A DNA stretch of 64,000 nt from Rhodanobacteraceae bacterium. Lineage in GTDB: Bacteria; Pseudomonadota; Gammaproteobacteria; Xanthomonadales; SZUA-5. Numbering within the stretch: position 1 is the stretch's first letter; each line of letters opens with the position of its first letter. The notes under the pieces were generated by a model. It was given only the letters and a program-made list of their open reading frames with translations. It was not told the origin of the DNA and did no database searches. Both the position numbers and the translations under genes were made by a program. The stretch is from the NCBI GenBank assembly GCA_016717705.1, contig JADKFD010000001.1, forward strand, positions 124,001-188,000, in the 5' to 3' direction. Shown in pieces: positions 34,465 through 44,251 of this stretch.

Positions 34465-36096
34465 ATGACCTTGAGATTGCTCGCCTGCTGCATCGCGGCC
34501 ACGCTGGCGCTGACTTCTCTGCCGGACCGGTTGCTCGCGGCCGACCCGCCGCCTGCCGCGAAGCCGGCGCCAGCCAGCGACGCGCCCGCCACCGACGCCA
34601 TCGACGAAGTCAGCGTCGAAGACATTCGCGTGTTTACAGCGGTATTCCGCGAGGTGCAGCGCTCCTACGTCGAGCCGGTCAGCGCGCAACGCCTGATGAA
34701 GGCGGCAATCCGCGGCTTGCTGCTGGATCTCGATCCGCACAGCGGCTATCTGAAGAAATCGGATCTGCAGGCGCTGACCGACGACACCAGCGGTCGCTAC
34801 GGCGGTCTTGGCCTGGAGGTGCAGATCCGCGCCGGGGCACTGACCGTGATCGCGCCCATCGACGACACGCCGGCGGCGCGCGCCGGCATCCAGCCCGGCG
34901 ACGTGATCAGCCGCATCGATGGCATCCAGGTGGAGAGCGAAAACGCCGATGTCGCCATCGACCGCATGCGCGGCGAAGCCGGCACCAGCGTTGAACTCAC
35001 CGTCATCCGCGCCGGCCAGCCGGCCTTCGACCTGACCCTGGTGCGCGAGGTCATCGACGTCACCGCCGTGCGCGGGCGCCTGCTGGCGCCGGGTTTTGGC
35101 TATGTGCGCGTCGCCGCGTTCCAGACCAACACGGCGGAGGAAGTGGCCAAGCGCATTGCCGGACTGATCAACAAGGAAAAGCCGCTTGAAGGGCTGGTGC
35201 TCGATCTGCGCAGCAATCCGGGCGGATTGCTCGATGCCGCGGTCGATGTCAGCGATCTGTTTCTGGAATCGGGCCTGATCGTCAGCACCAAGGGGCGCGT
35301 CGCACTGGCCAGTTCCGAATTCACCGCGACCCCCGGCGATGTGCTGCTCGGCGCGCCGCTGGTGGTGCTGGTCGACGGCGGCTCGGCCTCGGCCAGCGAA
35401 ATCGTGGCCGGCGCCCTGCAGGACCGCAAGCGCGCGCTGATCCTCGGCCAGCGCAGCTTCGGCAAGGGCTCGGTGCAATCGGTGTTGCCCCTGGCCAGCG
35501 GCGAGGCGATCAAGCTGACCACCGCGCGCTACTACACGCCGAACGGGCGCTCGATCCAGGCCAAGGGCATCGAACCCGATGTGCTGCTGCAGCCGGCCGA
35601 ACTCAAGCCGGTGGGTGAACAGGGCCGCTACATCAGCGAAGCCGACCTGCCCGGGCACCTGGGCAACGGCAATGGCCGCAGCAAGCCGGCCAAGGCCACT
35701 GAGGGGGACCCCGAGGCCGCCTCGGCGGTGCCGGCGAACGATCCCTCACGCGATTTCGTGCTCGGCGAGGCGCTCAACATCCTGCGCGCGCTGGCGCGCT
35801 GGAAGCCGCCGGTTGCGGCGACACCTGACAAGGTCGTCGCGCCAGCGCGCGGAGCCCCCCTGCGGTGCGCTTCGCGCATCGAACAGGGGGGGCGGTTTCT
35901 GGACGCAAAGGACGCTAAGGGGCGCAAAGGACGCAAAGGAAATCAAAGGCGACTTGCGGCCCCTGCCGCTGTTTGCGCCTGCGCCTTTGCCCCGGGTCGT
36001 CATTCCACATTAAAACGCATTGATTCAATGAGTTGGAGTACGTTCGATGCCAGCGGCCGGCTCAACCCTGCCGCTGCGGCGGCAACGGCAGGGTGA
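34465..36096 (+). CDS. ctpA: S41-family carboxyl-terminal protease CtpA, with a repeat-derived C-terminus
   Basis: 543 residues. Signal peptide (LRLLACCIAATLALTSLPDRLLA), PDZ domain (GGLGLEVQIRAGALTVIAPI to GDVISRIDGIQV), then the S41 core with the Ser in GGSASASEIVAGAL and Lys in RSFGKGSVQSVLPL. The family's usual core ends near LNILRALARWKPP; about 85 further residues (from about 460) are low-complexity. At 35901-35948 they read a CGCAAAGGA-type repeat as DAKDAKGRKGRKGN, identical in motif to the repeat at 3762-3793. The extension is probably recent and not functional, and runs 35 bases into the convergent DUF1820 gene. Confidence 0.92.
   Translation: MTLRLLACCIAATLALTSLPDRLLAADPPPAAKPAPASDAPATDAIDEVSVEDIRVFTAVFREVQRSYVEPVSAQRLMKAAIRGLLLDLDPHSGYLKKSDLQALTDDTSGRYGGLGLEVQIRAGALTVIAPIDDTPAARAGIQPGDVISRIDGIQVESENADVAIDRMRGEAGTSVELTVIRAGQPAFDLTLVREVIDVTAVRGRLLAPGFGYVRVAAFQTNTAEEVAKRIAGLINKEKPLEGLVLDLRSNPGGLLDAAVDVSDLFLESGLIVSTKGRVALASSEFTATPGDVLLGAPLVVLVDGGSASASEIVAGALQDRKRALILGQRSFGKGSVQSVLPLASGEAIKLTTARYYTPNGRSIQAKGIEPDVLLQPAELKPVGEQGRYISEADLPGHLGNGNGRSKPAKATEGDPEAASAVPANDPSRDFVLGEALNILRALARWKPPVAATPDKVVAPARGAPLRCASRIEQGGRFLDAKDAKGRKGRKGNQRRLAAPAAVCACAFAPGRHSTLKRIDSMSWSTFDASGRLNPAAAAATAG
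35901..35948. repeat. CGCAAAGGA direct repeats, family D copy 2, inside ctpA frame
   Basis: GGACGCAAAGGACGCTAAGG followed by GGCGCAAAGGACGCAAAGGA; the reverse complement of the repeat at 3762-3793. Translated as an Asp/Ala/Lys/Gly-rich segment at the CtpA C-terminus. Confidence 0.75.
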
Positions 36097-36385
36097 CGAT
36101 CTTCTCGCCGCTCGTCCCGTCGCGGATCGCCGCCGGGCCGCGCGTGGCGACTTCCTCGATGCGCACGATGCTCTGCATCGGCAGATGCAAGGCGCGGGTA
36201 TTGGCGAACTCGTCGCGCAGGCGTTCCTCGGTCGGATCGACCAGCATGCCGTCGCGCGCCGCGAATTCCAGATCGGACACGCAGGTGAAACCCCACAGTT
36301 CGCTGCTGCCGATGCTGCGCGCGTACAGCTCGTAGATCTTGCCGTGGTTGAGGAAGACGACTTTGTAGAGTTTCTTGGCGGCCAT
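36062..36385 (-). CDS. DUF1820-family protein
   Basis: 107 residues. KKLYKVVFLNHGKIYELYAR at the N-terminus, LWGFTCVSDLEF and LVDPTEERLRDEFANTRALHLPMQ in the middle match this small soluble family of unknown function, common in gammaproteobacteria. The longer open frame upstream of the ATG at 36385 is low-complexity and not taken. The 3' end overlaps ctpA tail to tail by 35 bases. Confidence 0.9.
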   Translation of the reverse strand: MAAKKLYKVVFLNHGKIYELYARSIGSSELWGFTCVSDLEFAARDGMLVDPTEERLRDEFANTRALHLPMQSIVRIEEVATRGPAAIRDGTSGEKIVTLPLPPQRQG

Positions 36386-36555
36386 CAATCGGTTTTCAGT
36401 TGTGGTCTTGGTGTTGGTCGTTGGTTGTCGGCGGCGCTGTTGGCAGGAACGCGCTCCGCGCGAAGCTGCCGCCGGTCGCGACGCACGCGTCGCCCTACAA
36501 CCCGCGCCGCTGCGCGCTCTGCTACTCACCACTCACTACGTACCACTCACCGCTC

Positions 36556-37230
36556 TCACACCATGCGCGCATCGCGCCGGAACAGCCACGGGCGCAGTGT
36601 CAGTGCCAGGAACAATCCATTGACGAAGCCGAACACGTGCGCCCACCAGGCGACCGCGCCGGAGCGCGAGCCGACGGTTTCCAGCACCTGGAACAGCAGC
36701 CAGATTCCGATCAAATGGATCGCCGGGACCCGCACCAGCTGAAAGTACAGTCCCAGCGGCAGGATGACGCCGAGGTGCGAGGTGGGAAACAGCAGTACGT
36801 AGGCGCCGATCAGCGCCGACACGGCGCCGCTGGAACCGATGATCGGCGCGTTGGTCAGTGGCGACATCAGCGCCGCGAACAGGTTGGCGGCGGCACCGGC
36901 GACCAGAAACAGCGTCAGCAGCCGCACCGAGCCGAGCGCGCGTTCGACGCCGGCACCGAACAGGCCCAGGAACAAGAGGTTGCCGAACAGGTGGGTCCAG
37001 TCGGCGTGCACGAACAGCGCACTGAACAGACGCAGTCCGGTTCCGCCGAACAGGGCGCTGAAGTCGAAACGCAATTCCGCCGGCACCGTGCCCCAGCTCT
37101 GCAGCAAGGCATAGCGCTCGGCCGGCGCCATCAGTGCCTGCCACACGGCGATCGCCAGGCAGGCGATGACCAGCACGGGTGTCGCCCAGCGCCAGCGTCG
37201 CCGGCGCTTTTCGTCTACGTGGACAAACAT
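36556..37230 (-). CDS. Rhomboid-family intramembrane serine protease
   Basis: 224 residues, six or seven hydrophobic segments. The catalytic serine lies in IIGSSGAVSALIGAYV (GxSG) and the L1-loop WTHLFGNLLFLGLFG motif is present; the later His is in AWWAHVFGFVNGL. Cleaves within or next to transmembrane helices of target proteins. Lies immediately downstream of gspB on the same strand. It looks like a general rhomboid and not clearly a rhombosortase. The 36386-36555 gap holds heptamer-like remnants (ACTCACC, GTTGTCGG) and no gene. Confidence 0.92.
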   Translation of the reverse strand: MFVHVDEKRRRRWRWATPVLVIACLAIAVWQALMAPAERYALLQSWGTVPAELRFDFSALFGGTGLRLFSALFVHADWTHLFGNLLFLGLFGAGVERALGSVRLLTLFLVAGAAANLFAALMSPLTNAPIIGSSGAVSALIGAYVLLFPTSHLGVILPLGLYFQLVRVPAIHLIGIWLLFQVLETVGSRSGAVAWWAHVFGFVNGLFLALTLRPWLFRRDARMV

Positions 37231-37259
37231 GCGCCGCTGCGCTCAGGCAATCGATGCAC

Positions 37260-38178
37260 TCAGTAGGTCTGTCGCGGCAGCAGGAAACGCTGGCCACGGA
37301 ACTCGAACACCGCACCGTCGGCGACGATGTCGAGCAGATTCAACTCCGGACCGGGCTGCGCTGATTCCAGTGTGTAGCGCTTGCTGTTGAGCACGATGAA
37401 GCGTTCGCTGCGCTCGGGACTGAAGACATGCATCGACAGTTCCAGCTTGGGCAGATCCTTGCGCGTGGCGTAAGGCAACTGGAACACCAGCGGCAGGACT
37501 TCCTCCGGCTTGCTTGGCGCCAACTCGACCGACGCCGGCGCGCTGGCCATGGCTGGCGGCTCGATCTTCGGCGCGAACTGATCCACCGGGGGCCGCCACA
37601 GCAATCGGCTCAGCGACGATCGGCGCGGCCACTACCGTCGGCGGCTCCGGCGTCGGCGCCGCACCGGGCGTCGGCGCGGGTACCGGCGCAGTAGCGGCGG
37701 TCTCCGGCCCCGGAGTAGCGCTCGGCGTAAACAGCACCGCCCGCTGCGGCACCGGCAAGCCGCCACCGGAGACCGTTGCGCCCTGCGCTGCGGCGTCGAC
37801 CCCGCCGAATGCGCTTTCCGAACTCACATTGACCAGTTTCGGGTCGGCGCCGCCTGCAGCAACCGACATGCCCGTCCCGGCGTCCGGCGCCGGGCCGTCC
37901 GGCGTCGGCGTCGCAACGGCCACCGCATCGCCGGCGACCGGCGCACCCGCGCTGGCCAGCGGCTGTGCCCCGGGCTCGATGCCGCCGTCAGTGCGGCCAC
38001 GCGAGAGCATGACCCAGCTGCCCGCCAGTCCGGCGACCAGCAGCACGGCTCCGGCGCCGGCGACCCAGGGCTTGCGCCGAACGCGTCGCGGCTCGCCGAA
38101 AGGCGCGTGCAAGGTCGGCGGCATGCCACGCCTGCGTTCGGCCTCGGACTTCTTCAATGCATCAAGGATCAGGGACAT
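37260..38178 (-). CDS. gspB: General secretion pathway protein GspB, with apparent frameshift
   Basis: N-terminus MSLILDALKKSEAERRRG is the GspB signature, followed by a transmembrane segment (AGAVLLVAGLAGSWVML) and a long Pro/Ala/Gly-rich periplasmic linker. The conserved C-terminal domain (LPLVFQLPYATRKDLPKLEL to VFEFRGQRFLLPRQTY) is in another frame. The two join if one G of the GGGGG at 37588-37592 is removed, giving VAAPVDQFAPKIEP. Assembly or homopolymer error is likely. GspB works with GspA to insert the type II secretion secretin through peptidoglycan. Located 15 bases after gspA. Confidence 0.87.
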
Positions 38179-38193
38179 CATCAACCCCAGGTT

Positions 38194-39786
38194 TCAAAGG
38201 CGCGCAAGTCGCGGCCCTTCCACATCGTAACTGGCCAAAGCCATCTGCGTCTCCGGACCGGCGATGCCATCGGCAATCAAGCCCAGTCGGATCTGCAAGC
38301 GGCGCAATCGACGTTCCAGGTCGGCATCGAACTCATCGCCTTGCCCGATCGGTCCTTCCAGACCCTCTTGGACCTCGGCGGCGGCCAAACGTTCACGCAA
38401 CCAGATCACGCCGGGACCCTTGTCGCTGCTGCGCATGGTCGCCGGCACCCAGTCCGGTGCGCGCCACAGCACGCGATAGTCTCCCAACCAGTGAAGTTCA
38501 ATCAAGGACCGCGGCAGCGTCAGCGTCTCGCCAGACAGCTCTATGCGTGCTCTTTGTTCATCCAGGCCGAGCAAGACGGCCGACGCGAAGCCGGTCTCGG
38601 TGCGCAAGCGCAGCACCACCGGCCGGCCGAGCGCGCCGAGCCGACCGAGCGGTCCGGAGCCGCGCAGGCAGTTGACCCCACCGGCGATGCGTCCGCCACA
38701 TTCGGCCAGTTGCGCCAGTTGTTCGGGCCCGGCCGGCCATTGCCAGAGCCCGGCGAGGCGCACCCAGGGGCGCAGGTCGGAATCGTCATGACCCGCCAGC
38801 AATCGCCGCAGAGCCGCGTCGGGTGCCTCGACGCTTGCGGCCGGCGCCGCCGCCGCCACCGCCTGCGTCGCCGGATCCGGCGTGCGCGGCCAGCGCCAGG
38901 CCGCCAGCGACAAGGCCGCCAGGACCAGCACTGCGGCCAGACTCAACCACAGCTTGCGGCGTCGCCGCGAGCCGCCCAGCAATGCCTCGTCGGCGGCTTC
39001 GTCGATGACCCGCTCGTTGATGCTGTCGAGCGAGCGGGCGTAACCGGCCACCAGCGCGCGATCGGCGATGACGTTGATCAGGCGCGGCACGCCGCCGGCG
39101 CGCTTGTGCAGGCTGCGCAGTGCCAAGCGGGTGAACGGCAGGCGCTCGCAGCCCGACACGTGCAGGCGGTGGCGCACGTAGGTTTCGGTTTCGTCCGAAT
39201 CCAGCGGTGTCAGGTGATAGCGTGCCGTGATGCGCTGCGCCAACTGACGCAGATCGGGCCGATCCAGCAATACGCGCAGTTCCGGCTGACCGAGCAGGAT
39301 GATCTGCATCAGCTTCTGCGTGGCCGTTTCCAGGTTGGTCAACAGGCGCACCTGTTCGAGCGCCTCGACCGACAGGTTCTGCGCCTCGTCGATGATGACC
39401 ACCACGCGCTCGCCCTCGGCATGCGCGTGCAGCAGAAAGGCGTTCAGGCGATCGGTCAGGGCCTTCAGACTGCCGTGCGCGTCGGCGATATCGACGTGCA
39501 GTTCCTCGCAGATGGTCTCCAGCAGTTCAACCGGGCTCAGCAAGGGATTGAGCAGCAAGGCGACGCGCGTCTTTTCCGGCAACTGCTCCAGCAGCAAGCG
39601 ACACAACGTGGTCTTGCCGGTGCCGACTTCGCCGGTCAACTGGACAAACCCACCCGATCCACCCTGGCCAACGCCATACAGCAGATGCGCGAGACCATCC
39701 CGATGGCGCTCGCTCAGGTAGACGAAGCGCGGATCCGGGGTGATCGAAAACGGTGCCTCGGAGAGGCCATAGAAGTCGAGGTACAT
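38194..39786 (-). CDS. gspA: GspA/ExeA-type ATPase
   Basis: 530 residues from the second ATG (MYLDFYGLSEAPFSITPDPR); the ATG two codons earlier is possible. Walker A is LTGEVGTGKTTLCRLLLEQL, Walker B VVVIIDEAQNLS, with AAA-type sensor regions (RITARYHLTPL). One transmembrane segment (KLWLSLAAVLVLAALSLAAW) follows, and the C-terminus resembles a peptidoglycan-binding domain (LQIRLGLIADGIAGPETQMA). Acts with GspB in secretin assembly. Divergent from the ECF sigma gene across about 100 bases. Confidence 0.94.
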   Translation of the reverse strand: MYLDFYGLSEAPFSITPDPRFVYLSERHRDGLAHLLYGVGQGGSGGFVQLTGEVGTGKTTLCRLLLEQLPEKTRVALLLNPLLSPVELLETICEELHVDIADAHGSLKALTDRLNAFLLHAHAEGERVVVIIDEAQNLSVEALEQVRLLTNLETATQKLMQIILLGQPELRVLLDRPDLRQLAQRITARYHLTPLDSDETETYVRHRLHVSGCERLPFTRLALRSLHKRAGGVPRLINVIADRALVAGYARSLDSINERVIDEAADEALLGGSRRRRKLWLSLAAVLVLAALSLAAWRWPRTPDPATQAVAAAAPAASVEAPDAALRRLLAGHDDSDLRPWVRLAGLWQWPAGPEQLAQLAECGGRIAGGVNCLRGSGPLGRLGALGRPVVLRLRTETGFASAVLLGLDEQRARIELSGETLTLPRSLIELHWLGDYRVLWRAPDWVPATMRSSDKGPGVIWLRERLAAAEVQEGLEGPIGQGDEFDADLERRLRRLQIRLGLIADGIAGPETQMALASYDVEGPRLARL

Positions 39787-39891
39787 CAACACATTCTAGC
39801 TGGCATCGGCGCTTGGTACCTCTGAACAGACCGTTGCCGGGTCGGAAAGTTCGACGATCAGCCGCTGACGCGGCCACGCTATGCTGATGCA

Positions 39892-40425
39892 ATGCCCGGC
39901 CCGCCTGTCGATCGTGAAGCCGTCGAGCGCTGGCTGGCGGAGTTCGGCCCGCGGCTGCGCGCCATCGTGCGTTCGCGTTGCCCACGCGAGTCGGGTATCG
40001 AGCCCGATGAAGTCGAGCAGGAAGTGCGCATCCGCGTCTGGCAGGCCTTCGGTGAGCATCGCATCGACCATCCTGCGTCTTACCTGTACCGCGCGGCGAT
40101 GAATGTCATCGTCGATCTGTTGCGGCGGCGCCGTGCGCGCCCGGATCGGGATGGTGATGCCCTGGACACCTTGACCCAGCACCCGGTGGATGCCGGCCTG
40201 GAACCGGCCTCAGTCGCCGCCGATGGCGAGTTTGCCGCCGCCGTGCGCGCGGCGGTGCGCGCGCTGCCGGAACGCCGCCAGCGGCCGGTGCAGCTGCACC
40301 TGCAGGGCTTCGGATTTGCCGAGGTGGCACAGTTGCTCGGGCTCACCGATGCCACCGCGCGCAACCTGATCTACCGCGGCATGGACGAGTTGCGTGAGCG
40401 CCTGCGGGCGGGAGGCTGGCCATGA
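39892..40425 (+). CDS. ECF-type RNA polymerase sigma factor
   Basis: 177 residues. Region 2 (VDREAVERWLAEFGPRLRAI through VEQEVRIRVWQAFG, then DHPASYLYRAAMNVIVDLLRR) and region 4 (ALPERRQRPVQLHLQGFGFA then EVAQLLGLTDATARNLIYRG) are clear, with no extra domains. Its stop overlaps the anti-sigma-like gene's ATG by 4 bases. The promoter it controls is probably its own, in the 100-base gap to gspA, but no pair of motifs could be named with confidence. Confidence 0.9.
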   Translation: MPGPPVDREAVERWLAEFGPRLRAIVRSRCPRESGIEPDEVEQEVRIRVWQAFGEHRIDHPASYLYRAAMNVIVDLLRRRRARPDRDGDALDTLTQHPVDAGLEPASVAADGEFAAAVRAAVRALPERRQRPVQLHLQGFGFAEVAQLLGLTDATARNLIYRGMDELRERLRAGGWP

Positions 40426-41060
40426 ACGACGAACGCTTGCGTCAAGCCTGGCGCAGTGCGCCGCACTCGGATGCGCCGCTGCCGGATGCGGATGATTTCA
40501 CCGCGCTGCTCGACGGGCGCCTCGATCCGGCGCGGCGCGAGGCGCTGCTGGCGCGCGTGGCCGAGGACGCCGACGCTGCCCTGATGCTGCAGATGGCGAT
40601 GGAACTGCGAGCTGCTGCCGAGGCGGCGGTGGCGCCACCGACAGCCTCGGTCACGCGGCTGCGGCCGCGCGCGCGGCCGCCCTGGCGCTGGCTGCAGGCG
40701 CTCGCCGCCAGCCTGCTGGTCGCGGTCGGCGCCGCAGTCTGGCTGCGGCCGCCGCCACAGGACGTGCTGCGCAGCAGCGCCACGGCGGCGCTGATCGAGC
40801 CGCCCGATGGTGCGCGCCTGACGGCGGCTCCGACGCGACTGCGCTGGGCAGCGCAGCCCGGCGTTGCGCGCTATCAGGTGCGCCTGTACGACGCGCGCGC
40901 CGAACTGATCTGGCAGAGCGACCCGGTGGCTGCGGTCGAACTCAAGATCGACGAGTCGACACGCGGGCGCATCGGCAACGGCGACTACCTCTGGCGCGTC
41001 GAATGGGCCGGCGCCGAGGGCGCGGGGCTGGGACCGTATCGTTTCGAGGTCAGCCGATGA
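40422..41060 (+). CDS. Membrane anti-sigma-factor-like protein
   Basis: 212 residues. A cytoplasmic N-terminal helical region (about 1-75, with DFTALLDGRLDPARREALLA) precedes one transmembrane segment (WRWLQALAASLLVAVGAAVW, about 86-105). The exterior part is beta-rich and fibronectin-like (YQVRLYDARAELIWQSD, GDYLWRVEWAG). Layout and ATGA overlap with the sigma gene make an anti-sigma function likely. No HxxxCxxC zinc anti-sigma motif is present. The next gene's ATG overlaps its stop. Confidence 0.78.
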   Translation: MNDERLRQAWRSAPHSDAPLPDADDFTALLDGRLDPARREALLARVAEDADAALMLQMAMELRAAAEAAVAPPTASVTRLRPRARPPWRWLQALAASLLVAVGAAVWLRPPPQDVLRSSATAALIEPPDGARLTAAPTRLRWAAQPGVARYQVRLYDARAELIWQSDPVAAVELKIDESTRGRIGNGDYLWRVEWAGAEGAGLGPYRFEVSR

Positions 41061-44000
41061 GGCGCGCGCTGCGGTTGCTGGTCGCGCTGGCAATGCTGCT
41101 GAGCGCTGCGGCGCCGGCGCTGGAGGTCGCGGCGGTCGGCGCCGGATCGGCGACGGCCGCGCACACGCCGCAACTGGCGGATCGACTGATCGGCTGGATC
41201 GACGACACCGGCAAGCTTGTTGCAGTCACTGATCCCTTCGACTGGCTGGCGCTGGAACAGGACCGCGCAGGCACCGGCGCGCTGCGCCTGCGCGTCGCGC
41301 GCGCCGGCACCGAGCTGGACCTGAGCCTGCCGGCGCCGACCTGGGATTGGCGCCTGACCGCCAGCGCGGACGAAACCGGTGCCGACTGGAACGCGGACTG
41401 GAGCCGACTGCAGCAGGCGCAGGCGGCGATTCGCGCTGGCGATTGGCCGACGGCGTACACCGCTGCCGACGACTTGGCCCAGCGCCCGCCCGGCCCAAGC
41501 CGACCGCATCCGCCTGCAGCTGTTTCGCGCACTGGAGGCCGATCCCGATCGCCAGCGCTGGCTGGCGCTGGCGCAGGCGCTGGATGCGGACCTGATCGCG
41601 CGCGACATTCGCGGCGTGCGCGGCGCGCAGGGCGCGGTGGCCCGCGCTCGGGCGCTGCTCTTGCTGCGCGACTATGTCGGCGCCGAGGCCGCAGTGGTCG
41701 ATGCGCTGGCGCGTCTGGGCAGCACTACGCGCCATGCGCTGCTGGCGCAGGCGCTGGAACTGCGCGGATCGATCGCCTACCGGCGCGCGGACAACGCCGC
41801 CGCGCTGGCCGACTTCGAGCGCGCTGCCCAGTTGCTGGGTGAACTGGCACCGGACAGCCTGGCGCACGCGCAGGCGCAGGGAAAAGTCGCGACGGTGGCG
41901 CTGTCGCGCGGTGAATTCGCTGCGGCTGAGGCCATGTTCGCGAAGGCGATCGACAGCGCGACGCGCGCGGCGCCGGGCAGCCTGGCACTCGGCCGGCTGC
42001 ACTTCAACGCGGGCCTCGGCGCCTTCCAGAGGCGCCGACTGGCGGCGGCGCAAGCGCACGCGCAGGCGGCGCTGGCACTTTTCGAGGCGGCTGGCCCCGG
42101 CACGCCGGAAGTGGCGATGGCGCGCTCGCAACTGGCCGAAGTGCTGAGCAAGCGCGGCGAGGAAAGCCGCGCCGAACCGCTCAAGCGCGCCGCGCTGGCG
42201 CAGGCGCTGGCCCTGTCGCCGGACAGCTTCGAGACGCTGTCGATCCGCATGGAACTGGCCTACTCGCTGCGCTGGCAGCAGCGCCACGACGAGGCGCGCG
42301 ACGAGATCGCCGCGGTGCTCGAACACGACGATCCGGCGCGGGTGGAAACCCTGTTCCTCGACGCCCGCCAGTTGCGCGCACAACTCGATCTGGAAGCCGG
42401 CGACGCGCTGCGCGCGCGCAATGAGCTGATCACCCTGCTGCCCGGTTATCGCAGCCGCAAGCGCGATCTGCCGCTGGCACAGTCGCTGCTGATGCTGGCG
42501 GCAGCCGAGCGCGCGCTGGGCGACCTGGATGCCGCCAGCGCTGCCCAGCACGAGGCGTTGACGATCCTCCAGCGCATCGCGCCGGACACGGCCATCGAGG
42601 CCGAAGCGCATCTCGAAGGCGCGCGGCTGCTGCGCGCGCGCGATCAGGTGGATGCGGCGCTGGCCAGTTACCGGCGTGCCCAGCAGTGTCTGGAACGCCA
42701 GCGCGACTATCTGGGCGGCGACGAGGAATCGCGCGCACGCTGGGCGGCGCGCTATCAGGTGTATTACCGCGAGCCGGCGCAATGGCTGCTGGAGCTGGAA
42801 CGCCCGGACGAGGCCTGGGAGCAGATCGAACGCTCGCGCGCCCGCGAGTTCCTGGCCGCGCTCGGCGAGCGCCAGCAGGCGCTGATCGCTGCGCTGCCGG
42901 CGGCCTTGCGTGAACGCGCCGACCGGCTGGCCGAGGACTATCTGCGCGCACTGAAGCAGGCGGCGGCCGGCACCGCGGCGGCGCCGCCGGACGCGGCGCT
43001 GGCCGATTGGCAACGCCAGCTGGCCACGCTGGAGCCGCGACTGGCGCGCTTGGCGCAACCCGCCGCGGCCGCCGACGTGGCGAGGGCACTGCCACCAGCG
43101 AGCGTGCTGGTCAGTTACCTGGTGGCCGAGCCGCACAGCTACGCGCTGGTGCTGCGTCCGGGCGACGTTGCCCCGCAGTTGCGCCGCCTGCCGAGCGGAC
43201 GGGCAAAGCTGGCCACCGAGGTCGACGCGCTGCGCCTGCTGATCGCGCGGCCGGACGCCGCGCCGGAATCGCAAGCCGCAATGCTGCAGCGCGCGCTGAA
43301 CCTGCATAAGCAGCTGATCGCGCCGCTCGCCGACCTGCTGGCGGACGCGCAGCACCTGCTGATCGTCGCCGACGGCCCGCTGCTGCAGTTGCCGTTCGCG
43401 GCGCTGGTCAGTGCCATCGACAGCGACGGCCAGCCGCGCTGGCTGGTGCAGGACCGGGCGCCCACCATGCTGGCCTCGGCCAGCGCCTGGCTGCAGGCGC
43501 TCGAGCTGCCGCGCCTGCCGACGCGTCTGGAACTGACGGCGCTGGCTGCCGCGCCCGCCGGGGCCCCGACGGGCACGCTGCGCGAGGGCGCCAGCGCGGC
43601 CGACCTGCCCGGTGCGCGCGAGGAAGCGCGCCAGATCAGCGCGCTGTTCGGCCCGCGGGTGCGCCTGCAGATCGATGCCGATGCCACAGTGGAGGCAGCG
43701 CGCGCAGCGCTGGCGGATTCGCGGCGCACCCATTTCGCCAGTCACGCCGTGCTCGATCCGCGCGATCCGCTGGCCGCCTGGCTGCAGCTCAGCCCGGCGG
43801 ATGGCGATGACGGCCGCTTGCGCGCAATCGATCTGATGCGCGGCCCGCCGCTGCGCAGCCATCTGGTCACCCTGTCGGCCTGCGATACCGCCGGCGGCGC
43901 CGCGCTCGGCGACGAAGGCCTGCTCGGGCTGGCGCGCGCCTTCCAATATGCCGGGGTACCGACGGTGGTCGGCACCCGCTGGCGCGTGCCCGATCGCCCC

Positions 44001-44213
44001 ACGCAAGCCCTGATGCAAGCCTTCTACAGCGAATTGGCGCAAGAGGCAGATGCGGATATCGCGCTGCAGGCGGCTCAGCGTCAGCTGATCGAGCAGCGCC
44101 CCGGCTGGTGGCAGCGCTGGTGGCAGAGCGCGCCGGATCTCTCGCATCCCTGGTACTGGGCCGGTTTTGTGATCGTCGGCACATCTACGGGTGCCGCGCG
44201 AGAATCACGCTGA
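41057..44213 (+). CDS. TPR-rich CHAT-domain (caspase-like) protein, with apparent frameshift
   Basis: About 1050 residues. Begins with a signal peptide (RALRLLVALAMLLSAAAPAL), so it is probably periplasmic or exported. A helical repeat region (about 41400-42900: ALELRGSIAYRRADNAAALA and many similar) consists of TPRs. The CHAT domain follows, with the catalytic His (FASHAV, codon at 43743) and Cys (LSACDTAGG, codon at 43881) both present, so it may be active. The reading frame changes between about 41478 and 41505 in a C/G-rich stretch; the pieces join by one indel (DLAQ then ADRIRLQLFRALEADP). The ATG overlaps the anti-sigma-like gene's stop, so the genes are co-expressed. Confidence 0.85.
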
Positions 44214-44251
44214 AGCAGCTGCGTCTCACCGGCATCCTCGGTGGAGCCTCG

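Noticed and set aside
36556..37230. Rhombosortase assignment for the rhomboid
   Set aside because: The L1 region and general layout fit ordinary rhomboids, and no GlyGly-CTERM protein is seen in the window.
41226..44147. 973-residue minus-strand ORF opposite the CHAT gene
   Set aside because: Antisense shadow of the TPR repeats; unbroken only because of high GC.
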